Of a stretch of DNA of 64,000 nucleotides, positions 61,916-64,000 are shown piece after piece. The stretch comes from Fasciolopsis buskii (lineage: Eukaryota > Platyhelminthes > Trematoda > Plagiorchiida > Fasciolidae), in the NCBI GenBank assembly GCA_008360955.1, contig LUCM01005119.1:90533-154532 (forward strand). The letters run 5' to 3'. Under the pieces are notes generated by a model. That model ran no database searches. It saw nothing but the letters and a program-made list of their open reading frames with translations, and had not been told where the DNA came from. How positions within the stretch are numbered: the first letter of the stretch is position 1; each line of letters starts with the position of its first letter. Both the position numbers and the translations under genes were made by a program.

Positions 61916-62076
61916 CTAATTAGTCAATTTTAATTCACAAAGATTAGGTACATAGTTGTCATAATAATCACAGAAGAAAATTCTGTTTCTCAGTTTGTTG
62001 TTTGTAAATCTTTCTGTAACGAATGATACAAAAAGGCCTATTGCGAGTCCCGTGCCAAAGCAATATTTGTGCACAG
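61916..62076 (-). CDS. Candidate exon: last transmembrane segment of a Smoothened/Frizzled-type receptor
   Basis: An excellent minus-strand acceptor (CTCACATTCTCTTCTCAG) precedes two bases and then 52 open codons to a TAG. The peptide begins with HKYCFGTGLAIGLFVSFVTE. The FGTG(I/L)A pattern followed by a Phe/Trp/Val-rich helix is that of the final transmembrane helix of Smoothened, which receives the Hedgehog signal at the membrane. After it comes a short polar tail (RFTNNKLRNR) and the stop, far shorter than the long tail of animal Smoothened; a further donor may lie before the stop. It lies just downstream of the exon at 62,704-62,359. Direct joining leaves the frame out by one base, so an exon or a different donor is missing. 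Another frame of the same exon is phase-compatible but looks unlike the family. Confidence 0.4.
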
Positions 62077-62358
62077 CTGAGAAGAGAATGTGAGCGGGGG
62101 AAATACCTTCGTCGACGGACAGCCAACGGATATAACGTCGAGATACATGTAAACATAAAAATCAAAAAATAAATGAATAAATGAATCTCATTCGGTGAAA
62201 AATTGATGAAGCAAATGGGCGATGCAAAAAGTGTTCGAGTGGCAAATAAAGGAAACGCTTTTTGTATGACAATGGTGTGCTGAGATGAACACCAGTTGAT
62301 AAATAAAGTGAAAACAAAGAAACAGACGGGAGAAGAAAAGCAAAAGGTATGCCCTCAC

Positions 62359-62704
62359 GTGTATGTTTTAAAAGGACGTCGATAATGATGCGTGGCAGGG
62401 ACGTAAGTGTAATTGCAATAATTCAGTTTTTCACCAAACACCCAACGGATCAGATGTGACTCAATCCAAGGCTGTGAGAGGACAAAAATCAGGACCGAAA
62501 TGCAGATAAATAACATTAAACGCAAATAAATTGTGGTCAAACGATCCAAGTCCGTTTCTTTGTGCGACCACGATGAGGTCGAGTGATTCGCGATCACATT
62601 AGTTACTGAACTGGGATGAAATAACGCGTGATTTGCGCTTCCGTTGGACATTGGATATAAGCACTGAAAATGCGCGTGTGCAGACTGGCTGTTTTCCTGT
62701 TTAT
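62359..62704 (-). CDS. Exon with a transmembrane segment, Smoothened/Frizzled-like receptor candidate
   Basis: On the minus strand the acceptor (CCCCCTTTTGTTCTTTTCAG), a 346-nt open frame and the donor (CATACAC|GTGAGGGC) all agree, making this the best exon in the window. It encodes a polar region with possible N-glycosylation sites, then TDLDRLTTIYLRLMLFICIS leading into a single hydrophobic helix (about LMLFICISVLIFVLSQ), then WIESHLIRWVFGEKLNYCNY. The pattern of a basic/acidic linker, 'LRLxxF', a helix, W-containing loop and Cys fits transmembrane 5 and the next extracellular loop of Frizzled-class receptors, most like Smoothened (MLRLGIF...). Gene identity is inference from short similarity; the exon itself is well supported. 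Confidence 0.5.
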
Positions 62705-62757
62705 CTGAAAAGAACAAAAGGGGGCAAACATAGTTTTCTTGCTAGTATGGACTACGA

Positions 62758-62776
62758 GCATCATCATCATCATCAT
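62758..62776. repeat. (CAT)n microsatellite
   Basis: Six CAT units; it makes a histidine run in one plus frame, which is not evidence of a protein. Confidence 0.9.
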
Positions 62777-63077
62777 TCAGCGTTAAACATCAAGGCAAGC
62801 CTCACTGACCGCTGCCTAATCCCCAGAGTTACAAGTTTCTATAAAAAGAGTGAATATCCAAGGGGAACAGGGAGTGGACTTACACAGGCGGGAAGGGATA
62901 AGGCGCTGCTGCAGCCAACACACGGAACACAGTCTCACCGCGCAAACGCACTCTTACAATTATTCTCATTCGACAAAGTGTGACAACACGATCGCCACTA
63001 TTCCCGGTTCCCTGCCATATCGTTCAAAGTCTCCAGCCAGCTAATCGACGAGTCTTTCGGAATCCAATCACGAAGAC

Positions 63078-63232
63078 ATGAGACACCCACTGTACCTAAG
63101 TTCGCTGTACATTTTCTCATTCCGCATTGCCACGTCATCGAGCGAAAATTCTCAAGGGTCAGCGATTTTGCATCCAAGTGAAGTCACAGTAAAAAAACTG
63201 CGCACATACTGCTATGAATTTCTGGAGCAGGT
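63078..63232 (+). CDS. Candidate first exon of a gene running off the right edge
   Basis: An ATG with a fair context follows an in-frame TAA at 63,042. The peptide begins with MRHPLYLSSLYIFSFRIA, a short hydrophobic start that could be a signal sequence, and continues with SEVTVKKLRTYCYEFLEQV. It ends at AGAAG|GTAAAAC, a usable donor, with two bases left over. The next exons at 63,289 and 63,850 are in compatible phase. Short first introns of this size (56 nt) are known in flatworm genes. Product unknown. The alternative start at 63,246 (MIVPINPLLVLIILASSS) would instead make a signal-peptide exon ending at the same GTAAGT donor. Confidence 0.4.
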
Positions 63233-63288
63233 TAGAAGGTAAAACATGATTGTACCTATCAATCCTCTGTTGGTGCTCATTATTTTAG

Positions 63289-63320
63289 CGTCTTCATCGA
63301 CGTATCACAGTCATGGTTAC
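63289..63320 (+). CDS. 32-nt candidate micro-exon
   Basis: It is bounded by a strong acceptor (TCCTCTGTTGGTGCTCATTATTTTAG) and a consensus donor (GTTAC|GTAAGTGA). Joined to the exon at 63,078 it stays open and adds SVFIDVSQSWL, leaving one base. The alternative is a first exon starting at ATG 63,246. Confidence 0.4.
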
Positions 63321-63849
63321 GTAAGTGAATCCCTTATTAGGACCCGACAATTCAACGTACTTTTATTCATCAACCTTGACAAGAATTTTTGCGACTTTTG
63401 TAGTTTGGCGGAAACACCCCACGGTCAATAGTTTCCCGTCAATGACCCAGGAAAATTGCTCCCATCTGATATTATTCGGCAGTGATTAAGTGAACCAAGC
63501 ACCCGCCACACGAGAAAGATCAGATTTGAGTCGCACTATCCCCAGTAACCTTAGAGGTAGATGAAAACTGGCTGACACCCGGTCTGTTACCACACTTGAG
63601 TAACTGAGGTCATATTTAGTTCTACGCCACTCCAACTTTCACGACCATGGATGCTGGTTTTCCATCGGACCCTAGAACGCTCTAACACTAGACCTATATA
63701 AGAAGCAAGTAACGAATAAAACCGTGGTAATCATAAACATTAATCTGAGCACATACCGGAATCATAGCGTAAGGACGAAAACCCTGCGAGAGGACGAGAA
63801 AGGAAAAAAAGGTGTTTGTGTGGAGTGCACCATACACTAGCTTTTTCAG

Positions 63850-64000
63850 ACTTTACCTTCAGACCACCGAGTGTCCGTCGTCGTCCAGGGTTCCTCTGTG
63901 GGGTCGTGTGCTACTCGGTCAAACACTGGAGTAGACCTAATACTTCCAAAAGTAGACGTGAATGTTGTTTCGACACGGGTCAGTCGCCTCACCTAGCTGA
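63850..64000 (+). CDS. Candidate third exon, cut by the window edge
   Basis: The acceptor CACTAGCTTTTTCAG precedes sequence that is open to the end of the window in the frame required by the micro-exon at 63,289 (basic, Cys-containing: PPSVRRRPGFLCGVVCYS). A second frame is also open almost to the end (to a TAG at 63,994), so the frame choice rests only on phase. Confidence 0.35.

Noticed and set aside
62633..62983. 116-codon frame with six histidines
   Set aside because: The histidines come from a CAT microsatellite and the strand is opposite to the well-supported exon at 62,359-62,704.
1..64000. CRISPR arrays, bacterial operons, phage or plasmid features
   Set aside because: No regularly spaced repeats, no adjoining long open frames with ribosome-binding sites, and clear eukaryotic splice signals and retrotransposons throughout.

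Overview
The window looks like nuclear DNA from an animal, most likely a flatworm (trematode or cestode). There are no operons or ribosome-binding sites, and no long open frame is free of ambiguous bases. The few believable coding pieces are short exons bounded by pyrimidine-rich AG acceptors and GTAAGT/GTGAG donors. The rest is a dense layer of old transposable elements of kinds common in flatworm genomes (Gypsy, BEL/Pao, CR1-like and RTE-like LINEs, a pogo/Tigger DNA transposon, tRNA-derived SINEs). The taxon is inferred from the style of the elements and is not proved.

Layout. 1.7-4.2 kb: a minus-strand Gypsy remnant (end of RT, RNase H, integrase) with its 3' LTR. 8.9-11 kb: a BEL/Pao remnant (gag, protease and a little pol) on the minus strand. 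11.2 kb: a 99-bp hairpin element; 11.7 and 29.7 kb: two copies of one SINE. 12-22.5 kb: scattered candidate exons. 23.8-26.8 kb: a second, plus-strand copy of the first Gypsy, interrupted by a 948-N gap and by an indel-rich stretch in the opposite orientation that looks like a wrongly oriented long-read gap fill. 35.6-37 kb: a pogo/Tigger transposase pseudogene. 39.8-40.4 kb: RTE-like reverse transcriptase. 42.4-44 kb: a different Gypsy. 47-49 kb: a LINE with endonuclease and RT. 53 kb: a histone H3 pseudogene. 60.9-61.8 kb: a CR1-like LINE. Eight diverged copies of one roughly 320-bp LTR lie across the first 50 kb.

Host genes are thinly represented. The best are two minus-strand exons at 61.9-62.7 kb resembling transmembrane segments of a Smoothened/Frizzled-type receptor, and a plus-strand three-exon gene start at 63.1-64 kb that runs off the window. 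Isolated plus-strand exons at 18.3, 27.3, 44.5, 50.0 and 58.2 kb could belong to one or more genes with long introns; I could not name them.

I found no convincing new biological system. The most useful results are the gap/inversion problem at 24.4-26.7 kb, the inverted 2.57-kb duplication, the LTR family, the H3 pseudogene, and the receptor and right-edge gene models. All transposon proteins seen are broken by stops and frameshifts, so none is expected to be active from this window.
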